Source: an uncultured bacterium
Lineage (GTDB): Bacteria; Bacillota; Clostridia; Oscillospirales; Oscillospiraceae
Length of the DNA: 50,533 bases
Reading direction: 5' to 3'
Assembly (NCBI GenBank): GCA_947643715.1
Contig: CANRXB010000017.1
Span: 1-50,533, forward strand
Below the pieces are notes generated by a model. It did no database searches, was not told the origin of the DNA, and saw only the letters and a program-made list of their open reading frames with translations. Shown piece after piece: positions 31,719 through 39,698 of this stretch (position 1 is the stretch's first letter; every line of letters starts with the position of its first letter). Made by a program: the position numbers and the translations under genes.

Positions 31719-33845
31719 ATGGGTACTATTGGAACGTTCGACAGTTTCACTACCGCACGCCTGGGCATCTACGCCGCCCAGCACGGCCTGCGTGTGACGG
31801 GCAACAACATCTCCAACCTCAATACCGACCGTTATACCCGCCAGCGGGTGGACCAGAAGAGCTTCAAGACCGGCGGCAACGACATGTACCGGTCCATCTT
31901 CGACAACCACGTGGGCAACGGCGCTCTGGTCACCGGCATCAACCAGGTGCGCGACCCCTACCTGGACATCCGCTACCGCAACACCGCTTCCGACGTGGGC
32001 TACACCCAGACCATGCTCAACGGCCTCAAGGAGATCGCCGACACCCTGGACGAAGTGGGCAAGGGCAGCGGCGAGGACGGCCTGCTCTATGCCCAGCTCC
32101 AGGACCTGGCCGATTCCCTGCGGCGGCTCGACGCCGACCCCACCAAGAGCAACGACACCCTGGTGCGCACCTCTGCCGCGGCCCTGGTGAAGCTGTTCAA
32201 CACCTACGCCAGCAAGCTGGATACCTTGCGTGAGAACACCATAGATGATTTCAAGCAGAAGGTGTCCTCGGTGAACGAGATCCTCACCAACATCCGCAAC
32301 CTGAACGAGTCCATCCGGAAGAGCGAGATCCACGGCGACAACGCCCTGGAGATGCGGGACGAGCGCAACCGTCAGATCGATGAGCTGTCCGAGTATATGC
32401 ACATCAAAGTGGAGTACAGCATGGAGGACGTGGGCGCGGGCAAGCAGGTGGAGAAGCTCACCATCTCCCTGGGGGACGCCAACCCCGATCCGAACAGCGA
32501 CACGGACGAGACCGTGCTCATCGACGGCATCTATGGCTCTCAGTTCTCCATCCGCAAGGTGCCCGTCCCCAACACCGACCCCGCCACCAACGCCACCCAC
32601 CCTTATCTGGACAAGGGCGGCAACCCCACCGACGACCCCGACCTCGCGGACATGATGGACAGTCCCAACTTCGATCTGGACGTGTCCGTGCCGGTGGACT
32701 CCAAGGGCCGTCAGACCCCTAACGCCGAGCTGCGGCAGAAGTATCCCGTCGAGCTGGCGGACAACGATCTGCATGGAGGTCTCCAGGCCATACGGGAGCT
32801 GCTGACGGAAAAGGGCGAGTTCTCCACCCAGTCCGACGTGGACGGAGACATCAATGCCACCACCAAGCGGGGTATCCCTTACTATCAGAAGTCCCTCGAT
32901 CTGCTGGCGAAGAAGTTCGCCGAGGCATATAATGAGCTCAACCAGGGCACGCCGGTGGATGAGAACGGCGATCCGATCACCGCCTCCTCCCTGACCAAGC
33001 GCCTGCCCGTGGTGAACGATGCCGGACATGTGCTGGACCCTGTGACGGGGCTGTACTCCGATCAGGGATGGACGTTGGACCCGGCTACGAACTATTACGT
33101 GGACAAGGACGGTTTCTTCGTGGGCAATCCCGACCATCCCGTCTGCAATCTGGACGAGGTGAAGATCAAGCCGGGTTATGATGAGGCCGCCACGATGGCT
33201 GAGATCAACGCCAAATATCCGAATTCCGGATATACTACGGTGGCGGATTTCCTGAAAGCTCATGCTGTCAAGCCCGGCGATACTGCGGCGGTCACCAAGG
33301 ACATCCCCAAGGGCGGCGTATTGTTCAGCAACAACGGCAACGGCGACGACGCAGAGGGCATCACCGCCGCTAATATCTCCATCGCCCATAGCTGGAGCAC
33401 CGGCGACGTCCATGTCGTCCCCACCTGGACCATACTCTTCGGCGGCGAGGTGACCAACTCCACCCAAGGCGACAACATCGGCCACATGCTCAGCAAGATC
33501 AACGAGTCCCTGACTTACGATCCCAAGGAGTTGGACGATCCCAACACCACCGACCCGGCAGTGGGCAAGAAGCTGTTCCAGGGCTCCTTCAACGATATGT
33601 ACAGCAACATGTGCACCGTGCTGGGCAACGACCAGCGTGTGTCCAACGTCCAGCTCAATACCCACTACACCTCTCTGATCGAGCTCGATACCAGCCGGGA
33701 CGGCGTGTCCGGCGTGGACCTCAACGATGAGGCCATGAACATGATGCAGTTCCAAAAAGCATACTCCGCCGCCTGCCGCTTGATGACCGCCATCGACGAG
33801 GTGATAGATCGTTTGATCAACAACACCGGCTTGGCCGGACGCTGA
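31719..33845 (+). CDS. flgK: Flagellar hook-filament junction protein FlgK, enlarged
   Basis: 708 residues against about 500 in Bacillus. The N-terminal D0/D1 helices (GIYAAQHGLRVTGNNISNLNTDRYTRQ) and the C-terminal helices (GVDLNDEAMNMMQFQKAYSAACRLM) are clearly FlgK. The extra length lies in the middle (about 270-580), in surface-exposed domains, with a lower-GC, acidic, tandem-looking stretch around 32930-33290. ATG at 31719 follows TAAGGAG. FlgK forms the first junction ring between hook and filament. Confidence 0.95.
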   Translation: MGTIGTFDSFTTARLGIYAAQHGLRVTGNNISNLNTDRYTRQRVDQKSFKTGGNDMYRSIFDNHVGNGALVTGINQVRDPYLDIRYRNTASDVGYTQTMLNGLKEIADTLDEVGKGSGEDGLLYAQLQDLADSLRRLDADPTKSNDTLVRTSAAALVKLFNTYASKLDTLRENTIDDFKQKVSSVNEILTNIRNLNESIRKSEIHGDNALEMRDERNRQIDELSEYMHIKVEYSMEDVGAGKQVEKLTISLGDANPDPNSDTDETVLIDGIYGSQFSIRKVPVPNTDPATNATHPYLDKGGNPTDDPDLADMMDSPNFDLDVSVPVDSKGRQTPNAELRQKYPVELADNDLHGGLQAIRELLTEKGEFSTQSDVDGDINATTKRGIPYYQKSLDLLAKKFAEAYNELNQGTPVDENGDPITASSLTKRLPVVNDAGHVLDPVTGLYSDQGWTLDPATNYYVDKDGFFVGNPDHPVCNLDEVKIKPGYDEAATMAEINAKYPNSGYTTVADFLKAHAVKPGDTAAVTKDIPKGGVLFSNNGNGDDAEGITAANISIAHSWSTGDVHVVPTWTILFGGEVTNSTQGDNIGHMLSKINESLTYDPKELDDPNTTDPAVGKKLFQGSFNDMYSNMCTVLGNDQRVSNVQLNTHYTSLIELDTSRDGVSGVDLNDEAMNMMQFQKAYSAACRLMTAIDEVIDRLINNTGLAGR

Positions 33846-33865
33846 CGTAAGGAGGTCTTGCTAAC

Positions 33866-35413
33866 ATGATCCGCGCGACTACCGGCGGTGTGCTGAGAAG
33901 CTACCGCAGCAACCTGATGAAGTCCTTCGTCTCCATGAACAGTGCCCGGGACACGATGCTCACCCAGCGCAACTTCAATTCCTATGCCGAGGATCCCGCT
34001 TCCGCCGCCAAAGCTTTCCGGCTGCGTAAGTCCCGCATGGCCGTGGAGAGCCAATATGACGTGTGCAGCGAAACCTATCACAAGTATCAGAGCGCGTTCT
34101 CCTGCCTAGATACCATCAGCAAGCTCATCGACACCGAGAACGGCGGCACTCAATTGAGCACGCTGAAGAGCACCACCTTGAAGATGCTCAACGACCCCAC
34201 TGGAGACGCCCGCACTCAGTTGACCAAAGCACTGGACCAGATGTCTGAGACCATCGTCCAAAATCTGAACCAGAAATACGGCGACAATTTCATCTTCGCC
34301 GGGGCGGACGGCCACAACGTCCCCTTCGAGGTCAAGACGGTGGACGGTAAGAACCAGCTCTATTACCGGGGCGTGCCTGTGGACTCCTCGGTACCTTGCG
34401 TGCTGCAAAAAGACGGCTCCCCCATCATGGTGGACGCCGCCACTGGGAACATCGACCCGGCCGGGACAAGTTACCTGTCCGCTGACGCCAAGCTCTACGA
34501 GGTCCCCAAGTGGATGGAGGACGCAAACGGCGATCCGATCATGCTCGACGCGAACAATGAGGTGGTCCCCGCCACGGATCCTGGAGCGGTGGCATATCTG
34601 AAGGCGGATACGGACACGATCGACCCAAGCAAGTACGATCCGACGAACAACGACCCAGCCGTGCTGATGGATCAGGCCACCGGCCAGCCGTTCACGACGG
34701 TGGACGGAAAATACGTCCTCGCCGGACGCGCCGACACGATGAGCAAGACCAGCCATGACGCGCTGATCCAATCCGTCCGCACGGATGGGACCGACCCATA
34801 TGTCCTGGAGCTGGACGGCACCGAGTATTATATCAAAAACGATGAGGACGATGTCATCACCGAGGCGGAATACGATGCGGCCGTAGACAGCGCCAGGCGG
34901 CTGGAGTACCTCATGAACGAGAAGCAGTACGTGGACATCGGCCTGGGCTTCCAGGAGGACGACGACAACAAGCTCATCGAGTCCAGCGGCTATAACGCCG
35001 CGCTCCACGGCCTCACCTTCATCGGTTTCGGCGAGGATGCGGACGGCGACCCCAAGAACATCTACTCCATCGTGCAGCGCCTGAAGGAGATCTCCAACAG
35101 CGTGGACGAGGGCGAAAGTTGGAGCGCAGAGACCTACGACGAGTTCAAGGGTCTGGTGCAGAAGCTGGAGACGGCTGCCTCCAACTTCAAGACCGAATTC
35201 ACCAACATGGACGCGGGCACCACCAAGCTGAAGAACAATATGGAACTGCTGGAGGACAATCACTACAACCTCCAAGAGCAGTATTCCGAACTGGAAGACG
35301 TGAACATGGCGGACTCCATCACCTCCTTCATCTGGGCCCAGTATTGTTACAATGCTGCCCTGAAGGTGGGCAACAGCGTATTGTCCGAGAGTCTGATGGA
35401 CTTTTTACGCTGA
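33866..35413 (+). CDS. flgL: Flagellar hook-filament junction protein FlgL, enlarged
   Basis: 515 residues against about 300 in Bacillus. The flagellin-like N-terminus (NSARDTMLTQRNFNSYAEDPASAAKAFRLR, KYGDNFIFAGADG) and C-terminal helix (NMADSITSFIWAQYCYNAALKVG) identify it. A central acidic insert of about 200 residues (about 165-360), rich in short D/G/P motifs such as VDAATGN and DANNEVV, accounts for the extra size. AGGAGG precedes ATG at 33866. Confidence 0.94.
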   Translation: MIRATTGGVLRSYRSNLMKSFVSMNSARDTMLTQRNFNSYAEDPASAAKAFRLRKSRMAVESQYDVCSETYHKYQSAFSCLDTISKLIDTENGGTQLSTLKSTTLKMLNDPTGDARTQLTKALDQMSETIVQNLNQKYGDNFIFAGADGHNVPFEVKTVDGKNQLYYRGVPVDSSVPCVLQKDGSPIMVDAATGNIDPAGTSYLSADAKLYEVPKWMEDANGDPIMLDANNEVVPATDPGAVAYLKADTDTIDPSKYDPTNNDPAVLMDQATGQPFTTVDGKYVLAGRADTMSKTSHDALIQSVRTDGTDPYVLELDGTEYYIKNDEDDVITEAEYDAAVDSARRLEYLMNEKQYVDIGLGFQEDDDNKLIESSGYNAALHGLTFIGFGEDADGDPKNIYSIVQRLKEISNSVDEGESWSAETYDEFKGLVQKLETAASNFKTEFTNMDAGTTKLKNNMELLEDNHYNLQEQYSELEDVNMADSITSFIWAQYCYNAALKVGNSVLSESLMDFLR

Positions 35414-35468
35414 TCCTGCGCGATCATACAGCTTTGATCGTTCATAGAGAGGAGCGGAAATCAAGACT

Positions 35469-36077
35469 ATGTATCCCCTGATCGAAATCAAAACAGTCCC
35501 TATCGAGATCGAGATGAAGGTGTCCCATGCCAAGCTGGAATACAGCCGGGGGACTGCGGACCTCGAGATCTCTCGGGGCGAAGGCGGGCTGAGCATCAAG
35601 AGCCGGCCCATCAAACTGAACATCGATACCTTTGAGGCCCGCAATTCTGTGGTCCCCACCGCTGTGCGCTCTGTAGAGCAGTACGCCCAGCAAGGGCAGC
35701 AGGCTTCCTATACGGCTACAGCCACCTATGCCCAACAGGGCCAGATGCTCTTGAAAGCCAAGATAGGGCAGGATATGATCACCCAATTCGCTGCTGACGC
35801 CACTATGAAGAACTATAAGCCCAATGTAGGCATCGAGTTCCTTCCCTCCGCGCCCGCTGAGATCTCCTGGGATCCCGGCGAGATGCACATCCGCTATGAG
35901 ATGGATAAGCTGAACTTCGACTGGCGGGTGAACCGGCCTGAGCTCGAATTCACCCCTGGTGATATCGAGCTGTCCGTCACCCAGCAGCCCGATGTGATCA
36001 TCAAGTACGTGGGCGGGCCCCTGTACGTGCCCCCCTCTGCCGACCCCAACTACCAGCCGGTGGACGTGGAGGCTTGA
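35469..36077 (+). CDS. DUF6470 family protein (YviE position)
   Basis: A 202-residue protein starting MYPLIEIKTVPIEIEM, the usual start of the YviE/DUF6470 family. It has strand-rich repeats (AKLEYSRGTADLEISRG) and no signal peptide or membrane segment. It lies between flgL and fliW exactly as yviE does in Bacillus, so a late flagellar role is likely; the molecular function is unknown. The AGGAG site lies rather far (about 13 bases) from ATG at 35469. Confidence 0.85.
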   Translation: MYPLIEIKTVPIEIEMKVSHAKLEYSRGTADLEISRGEGGLSIKSRPIKLNIDTFEARNSVVPTAVRSVEQYAQQGQQASYTATATYAQQGQMLLKAKIGQDMITQFAADATMKNYKPNVGIEFLPSAPAEISWDPGEMHIRYEMDKLNFDWRVNRPELEFTPGDIELSVTQQPDVIIKYVGGPLYVPPSADPNYQPVDVEA

Positions 36078-36099
36078 CCCCGCGGCCGCGACGGATAGA

Positions 36100-36120
36100 G
36101 CGCTGGACAGCGCATGGAGG
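36100..36120 (+). promoter_or_regulatory. Candidate CsrA-binding hairpin over the fliW start
   Basis: GCGCT-GGAC-AGCGC (36100-36113) is a perfect five-bp stem that presents GGA in its loop. Two bases later comes the ribosome binding site TGGAGG (36115-36120), which contains a second GGA. Paired GGA sites, one in a hairpin loop and one in the Shine-Dalgarno, are the known layout of CsrA translational repression. Here it would let CsrA repress fliW-csrA itself; this is inference. Confidence 0.5.
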
Positions 36121-36125
36121 TTTTC

Positions 36126-36578
36126 GTGAAGCTTCAGACCAAATATTTTGGTGAGATCGACTACGAGGCAGGGGACGTGCTCAGCTTCCCCGCCGGCCTC
36201 TTCGGCTTCGAGGAGGAGCATGAGTTCCTGCTCCTGCCCTTCGAGGGCAGCGCAGGATCCCTGCTCTGTTTCCAAAGCACCCAGACCCCTGCCCTGGCTT
36301 TCGTGGCCATGGATCCTTTTTCCCTGTCGCCTGATTACGCCCCCGTCCTTCAGCCGCGAGAACTCAAGGATCTGGGCGTCCAGGACAGTCAAGAGTTGGG
36401 CTTCTATGTGCTGTGCGTGGTGAAAAGACCTGTTTCGGACAGCACTGTCAACCTGAAATGTCCTATCGCCATCCATCCGGACACCCGGGTAGCCAGGCAG
36501 GTCATTTTAGAGAGCGACGCCTATGAGATGCGTCATCCCCTCGCTCAGTTCAGAACGGAGGAGGGCGCAGTATGTTGA
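36126..36578 (+). CDS. fliW: Flagellar assembly factor FliW
   Basis: About 150 residues. FliW binds flagellin and antagonises CsrA, forming a homeostatic switch on flagellin translation. The pattern FGEIDYEAGDVLSFPAGLFGFEEEHEF and the later LGFYVLCVVKRP and NLKCPIAIHPDTRVARQVIL are typical. GTG at 36126, five bases after GGAGG, is preferred to ATG at 36114, which would leave no binding site. It overlaps csrA by seven bases. Confidence 0.95.
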   Translation: MKLQTKYFGEIDYEAGDVLSFPAGLFGFEEEHEFLLLPFEGSAGSLLCFQSTQTPALAFVAMDPFSLSPDYAPVLQPRELKDLGVQDSQELGFYVLCVVKRPVSDSTVNLKCPIAIHPDTRVARQVILESDAYEMRHPLAQFRTEEGAVC

Positions 36579-36871
36579 TCTTGCAGCGCAAAGCCGGTGA
36601 GTCCCTGGTGATCGGCGAGGACATCACCGTCCGCGTGGTCTCTGTGGACGGGACGCGGGTCCGCTTGGCCATCACTGCGCCGGAGGACGTGTCCATCCTG
36701 CGCAGCGAATTGGTCACCGCGACCGCAGCCAACCGGGATTCCGCCATGGAGGAGGCCGCTCCGACTGAATTGCTGGGCTTGCTGGGCGGCGTGCTGGATC
36801 ATCGTGACCCCAAGGCCGCTCCAAAGACGATGAAGCAGATCCCGGCAGTGCCGGATGGAAAGGAGGGCTGA
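36572..36871 (+). CDS. csrA: Carbon storage regulator CsrA with long C-terminal tail
   Basis: Residues 1-60 (MLILQRKAGESLVIGEDITV, RVRLAITAPEDVSILRSEL) are a standard CsrA RNA-binding dimer protomer that represses flagellin and other mRNAs at GGA sites. The protein is 99 residues, compared with about 60-75 usually; the ~35-residue tail (TELLGLLGGVLDHRDPKAAPK) is unusual. It overlaps the fliW end, so the antagonist and CsrA are translated together. Confidence 0.95.
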   Translation: MLILQRKAGESLVIGEDITVRVVSVDGTRVRLAITAPEDVSILRSELVTATAANRDSAMEEAAPTELLGLLGGVLDHRDPKAAPKTMKQIPAVPDGKEG

Positions 36872-36874
36872 ATC

Positions 36875-37060
36875 ATGATGGAATCTATCGCCAGTATGGC
36901 TATGGGCATGAGCGCTGCGTCGTTCGCCACCAACTATTCGATGGCCGTCACCAAAAAGATGATGGACACACAAGAGCTGGCTGGTCAGGAGCTGCTGAAC
37001 ATGCTTCCTGACATCCCGGCAGGACCTGCCAAGGGGCAATTCATCGACGTCTATGCATGA
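36875..37060 (+). CDS. YjfB-like putative motility protein
   Basis: A 61-residue protein, MESIASMAMGMSAASFATNYSM followed by KKMMDTQELAGQELLNMLP, which matches the small YjfB family found near flagellar genes and regulated with motility in Bacillus. Function is unknown. AGGAGG ends eight bases before ATG at 36875, and ATG at 36878 is also possible. It occupies the position where hag (flagellin) stands in Bacillus, and ends the operon. Confidence 0.8.
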   Translation: MMESIASMAMGMSAASFATNYSMAVTKKMMDTQELAGQELLNMLPDIPAGPAKGQFIDVYA

Positions 37061-37070
37061 TACGCAGAAG

Positions 37071-37094
37071 AGCCGGCCTTCGGGCCGGCTTTTT
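37071..37094 (+). terminator. Terminator of the flgM-yjfB operon
   Basis: AGCCGGCC-TTCG-GGCCGGCT followed by TTTT: an eight-bp stem with a stable UUCG tetraloop, ten bases after the last stop codon. Confidence 0.93.
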
Positions 37095-37155
37095 CATCCC
37101 CATCGATATCTCCCAGCTTTTCTCGATCTCACGGCTGATCCGGCTCCAAATCGGC

Positions 37156-37161
37156 TATAAT
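37156..37161 (+). promoter_or_regulatory. Possible -10 box of the Clp-like ATPase gene
   Basis: TATAAT lies about 54 bases before the ATG, directly after the upstream terminator. The -35 region (CTGATC or GGCTGA) is weak, so an activator may be needed. Confidence 0.4.
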
Positions 37162-37214
37162 CAAAGCGCGGCGGCTCCATATCGGACCCAAAGGGCGCCG
37201 TAAGGAGGCTGTAC

Positions 37215-38531
37215 ATGGAGTTCGCCCGATTTTGCACCTGCGATCCTGTGGGATATGCCCGACTGAAACAGCGTGTGGACGCTTGTGCCCGCCTGGGGCG
37301 CAGCTATGAATTTGCCGGATGCAATCTGCCCTCCGGCTGCCGGCCTGCCCAAGCGCAGCTCGGCTTCTGGCGGTATGGCGAGGATTATCTGCTCTATTTC
37401 CGTCCCACCGTGGTCTACGACGGGACGGATCCCCGCTTGGCGCATTTCTTTTCTCAGGGCGCCGTACAGCGCTACGCCGGCTTCCAGGCGATGACGGACC
37501 GCCTCCACACCTTGGCCGGGATCCACAGCCCCCACACCACCCATGACCTGTTCGACCGGCTGCGCTGCACCCTTCAGGACAGCGTGCTGGGCCAGGAGGG
37601 TGCGGTGGAGGCCGCAGCCTTCAAGCTGTGGAGCCACGCCTTCAAGCGGGAACCGCTGCGCCCCCTCTCCCTCATCTTTTACGGTCCCACCGGCGTGGGC
37701 AAATCAGAGCTGGGCAAGGCCATCGCCCCGGCGTTGAACCGCTGTCTGGACGAGGAACGCTACCGCCTCGTGTGGACGGAGCTGAACACCTTCACCGAAG
37801 CCCATTCCGTCTACCGGCTCACCGGCGCGCCCCCAGGTTACGTGGGCTATGAGGACACGACGGTGCTGGAGGCGGTGCGCGCCTGTCCTTATACGGTGTT
37901 CATGTTCGACGAGTTGGACAAGGCCCATCCAGAGGTACTGAAGGTATTCATGTCCATCCTGGACGAAGGCCGCTGCACGGCCCGTCAGGAAAAGGACCAG
38001 GGATCGCGGGAGCTGGATTTTCGCCGCTGTATCTTCCTGTTCACCACCAACACCGACTTGTCCGATACCCGCCGCCGGGGGCTGGGTTTTGCCTTGCCCC
38101 GGGAAGGTCCTGCCGCTCCAGTGCCCCAGGACGGCCCCTCTGCCCCTGCCGGCCTGGCCCAGAGGCTGTTCCAGGCAGACGAATCGGCCAGGCTGGCCCT
38201 GGCCCGTTCCGGTGTACTGCGGGAGATCGCCGGACGCTTCAGCGGCCTCATCGGGTTCCACCGGCTCGACAGAGCGGCACGAGAGGCCGTCACCAAGAAG
38301 CAGATCGCCGCGTTGGGCCGGGAATACGGCCTGGATATCGTCCAAGTCGATCCACAGCTCGTCCGCCTCCTCACCCCCGAAGAGGCCATCTCTCCCCGCT
38401 CCACAGTCCCCATGCTGGAGGGACTGCTCACCCCACTGTTCCTGGAGCACGCCGCCTTGGCGAACGGTGAGAAGTCCCTGTGCCTATCCGGCACGCCGGA
38501 CAGACCGGTCTTGGGCCCCTATTGGGAATAA
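37215..38531 (+). CDS. Orphan single-domain Clp/Hsp100-type AAA+ ATPase
   Basis: 438 residues. The N-terminal ~125 residues, with several cysteines, match no family I recognise. Then comes one AAA+ module of the ClpA/ClpB D2 type: Walker A GPTGVGKS (157-164), pore loop GAPPGYVGYE (205-213), Walker B FMFDELDKAHP (D232, E233), sensor-1 FTTNTD (N279), and a C-terminal small domain. The first AAA+ module and the ClpN domain of ClpB/ClpC are absent, as is a ClpP-binding IGF/LGF-type loop that I could recognise. It sits alone between flagellar operons with its own terminator. A protein-remodelling role in flagellar or surface assembly is inference. Confidence 0.85.
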   Translation: MEFARFCTCDPVGYARLKQRVDACARLGRSYEFAGCNLPSGCRPAQAQLGFWRYGEDYLLYFRPTVVYDGTDPRLAHFFSQGAVQRYAGFQAMTDRLHTLAGIHSPHTTHDLFDRLRCTLQDSVLGQEGAVEAAAFKLWSHAFKREPLRPLSLIFYGPTGVGKSELGKAIAPALNRCLDEERYRLVWTELNTFTEAHSVYRLTGAPPGYVGYEDTTVLEAVRACPYTVFMFDELDKAHPEVLKVFMSILDEGRCTARQEKDQGSRELDFRRCIFLFTTNTDLSDTRRRGLGFALPREGPAAPVPQDGPSAPAGLAQRLFQADESARLALARSGVLREIAGRFSGLIGFHRLDRAAREAVTKKQIAALGREYGLDIVQVDPQLVRLLTPEEAISPRSTVPMLEGLLTPLFLEHAALANGEKSLCLSGTPDRPVLGPYWE

Positions 38532-38564
38532 AAAGCGCTGAGAACGTAAGTTCTCAGCGCTTTT
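38531..38564. terminator. Bidirectional terminator
   Basis: AAAAGCGCTGAGAAC-GTAA-GTTCTCAGCGCTTTT forms a perfect 15-bp stem between convergent genes and gives T-runs on both strands. Confidence 0.93.
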
Positions 38565-38566
38565 CA

Positions 38567-39670
38567 TCATTTAAGAGGATATTCCAGTTCGATGATCTCG
38601 TCCGTGACCGGATCCAGCCGATATAGATGCTGGCCGTCCAGACTCATCAGGTAGCTGCCCATGAACTCGTTGCCGTTCTGGACATTGCTGTTGCTGTACA
38701 CGTACATCCGGATACAGGCCGCGCCGTTCACCATCTCAGTGCCATCCATGGGGATCACCTCATAGATGTCCATGGATTCTCCGGGCAGGCCGAGTTGCTC
38801 CGGCAACATCGCTTCCAAGTTTTCCTCAGCCTCCCACATGCTGATGGAGTGGGCGGGAGGAGTGGGCGGCGGGGACGTCACCTTCCCGACCTTTTCGTCT
38901 GCCGTGACCACGCAGACCCCTGGGGACCAGGTCATGCGCACTGTATGCACATAGGTGATCGGCTCCTCTTCCGGCTCCGGCTCCTTGCTCTCCGCTGGGG
39001 CTTGGGATCCTTCCGCATCGGGCGGCTGGGACCCCTCCTCCGACTCTTTGGGATCCTCGGGAGCCTGGGACTCTGGGGCTTGGGTGGCGGCCGGCTCTTC
39101 GATCGGGACGTTTCGGGCAAAGAGCACTGTGCCCTCGGCCGCAGTATAGTCCGGCTGTTCCCTGAGCCTGACGAGGTCCTCGTCCACGAGGGAGAACCTC
39201 GGCTCCTCACCGGCGAGTTGCTTGGCGTAGGTCTGGGCCGCCTTGCCTGCGTCATTCAGGTTGGAATAGGTATAGGTCACTGTCTTGGCCTTTTCCGCCA
39301 CAGCGCCGCTCTCATCCGCCTCCAAGGCCATGCCGACGATAGCGGTCTCGCCGATCATGATCTCTTCCGGCAGCACAGGGGGCGAAGGCTCCACTGAGAC
39401 GGACGCATCCGGGTCCTCATCCGCGTTCCTGTTGGGCAACACGAACACGAAAACGACGACGGCCGCAGCGATGATGACCACCAGCGGGATGATGATCAGC
39501 AGGATCGGCGGCTTCTTCTTTTTGGGCTTGCCGTCCTCGCCTTCCTCCGGCACGGCTTCGTCGTCCTTCACCTTCTTGTCCTTGGGCGGCTTGACCTTCT
39601 TGGGCTTTTTAGGCTTTTTCTCCTTTGGAGCCTTGGGCTCCTTGGGTTCCTTCGGTTTTCCTATGGGCAT
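38567..39670 (-). CDS. Lysine/proline-rich single-pass membrane protein
   Basis: 367 residues. About 55 cytoplasmic residues consist of repeated K-P-K-E units. One strong membrane helix follows at about 55-79 (PPILLIIIPLVVIIAAAVVVFVF, spoken of only by position), and then a long outside region with an acidic proline/glutamate linker (about 195-240) and a folded C-terminal part (about 240-367). No family recognised. It starts 28 bases after the FtsA-like gene and probably shares its transcript. The basic tail could contact the acidic partner protein, nucleic acid or lipid head groups; that is inference. Confidence 0.8.
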   Translation of the reverse strand: MPIGKPKEPKEPKAPKEKKPKKPKKVKPPKDKKVKDDEAVPEEGEDGKPKKKKPPILLIIIPLVVIIAAAVVVFVFVLPNRNADEDPDASVSVEPSPPVLPEEIMIGETAIVGMALEADESGAVAEKAKTVTYTYSNLNDAGKAAQTYAKQLAGEEPRFSLVDEDLVRLREQPDYTAAEGTVLFARNVPIEEPAATQAPESQAPEDPKESEEGSQPPDAEGSQAPAESKEPEPEEEPITYVHTVRMTWSPGVCVVTADEKVGKVTSPPPTPPAHSISMWEAEENLEAMLPEQLGLPGESMDIYEVIPMDGTEMVNGAACIRMYVYSNSNVQNGNEFMGSYLMSLDGQHLYRLDPVTDEIIELEYPLK

Positions 39671-39698
39671 GGATACAACACCTCTTGCGTCTGTTCCA

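Noticed and set aside
26540-33755. Long minus-strand frames opposite cheA and flgK (about 760 and 721 codons)
   Set aside because: Antisense shadows of clear cheA and flgK genes; H/D/V/G-rich with no recognisable motif.
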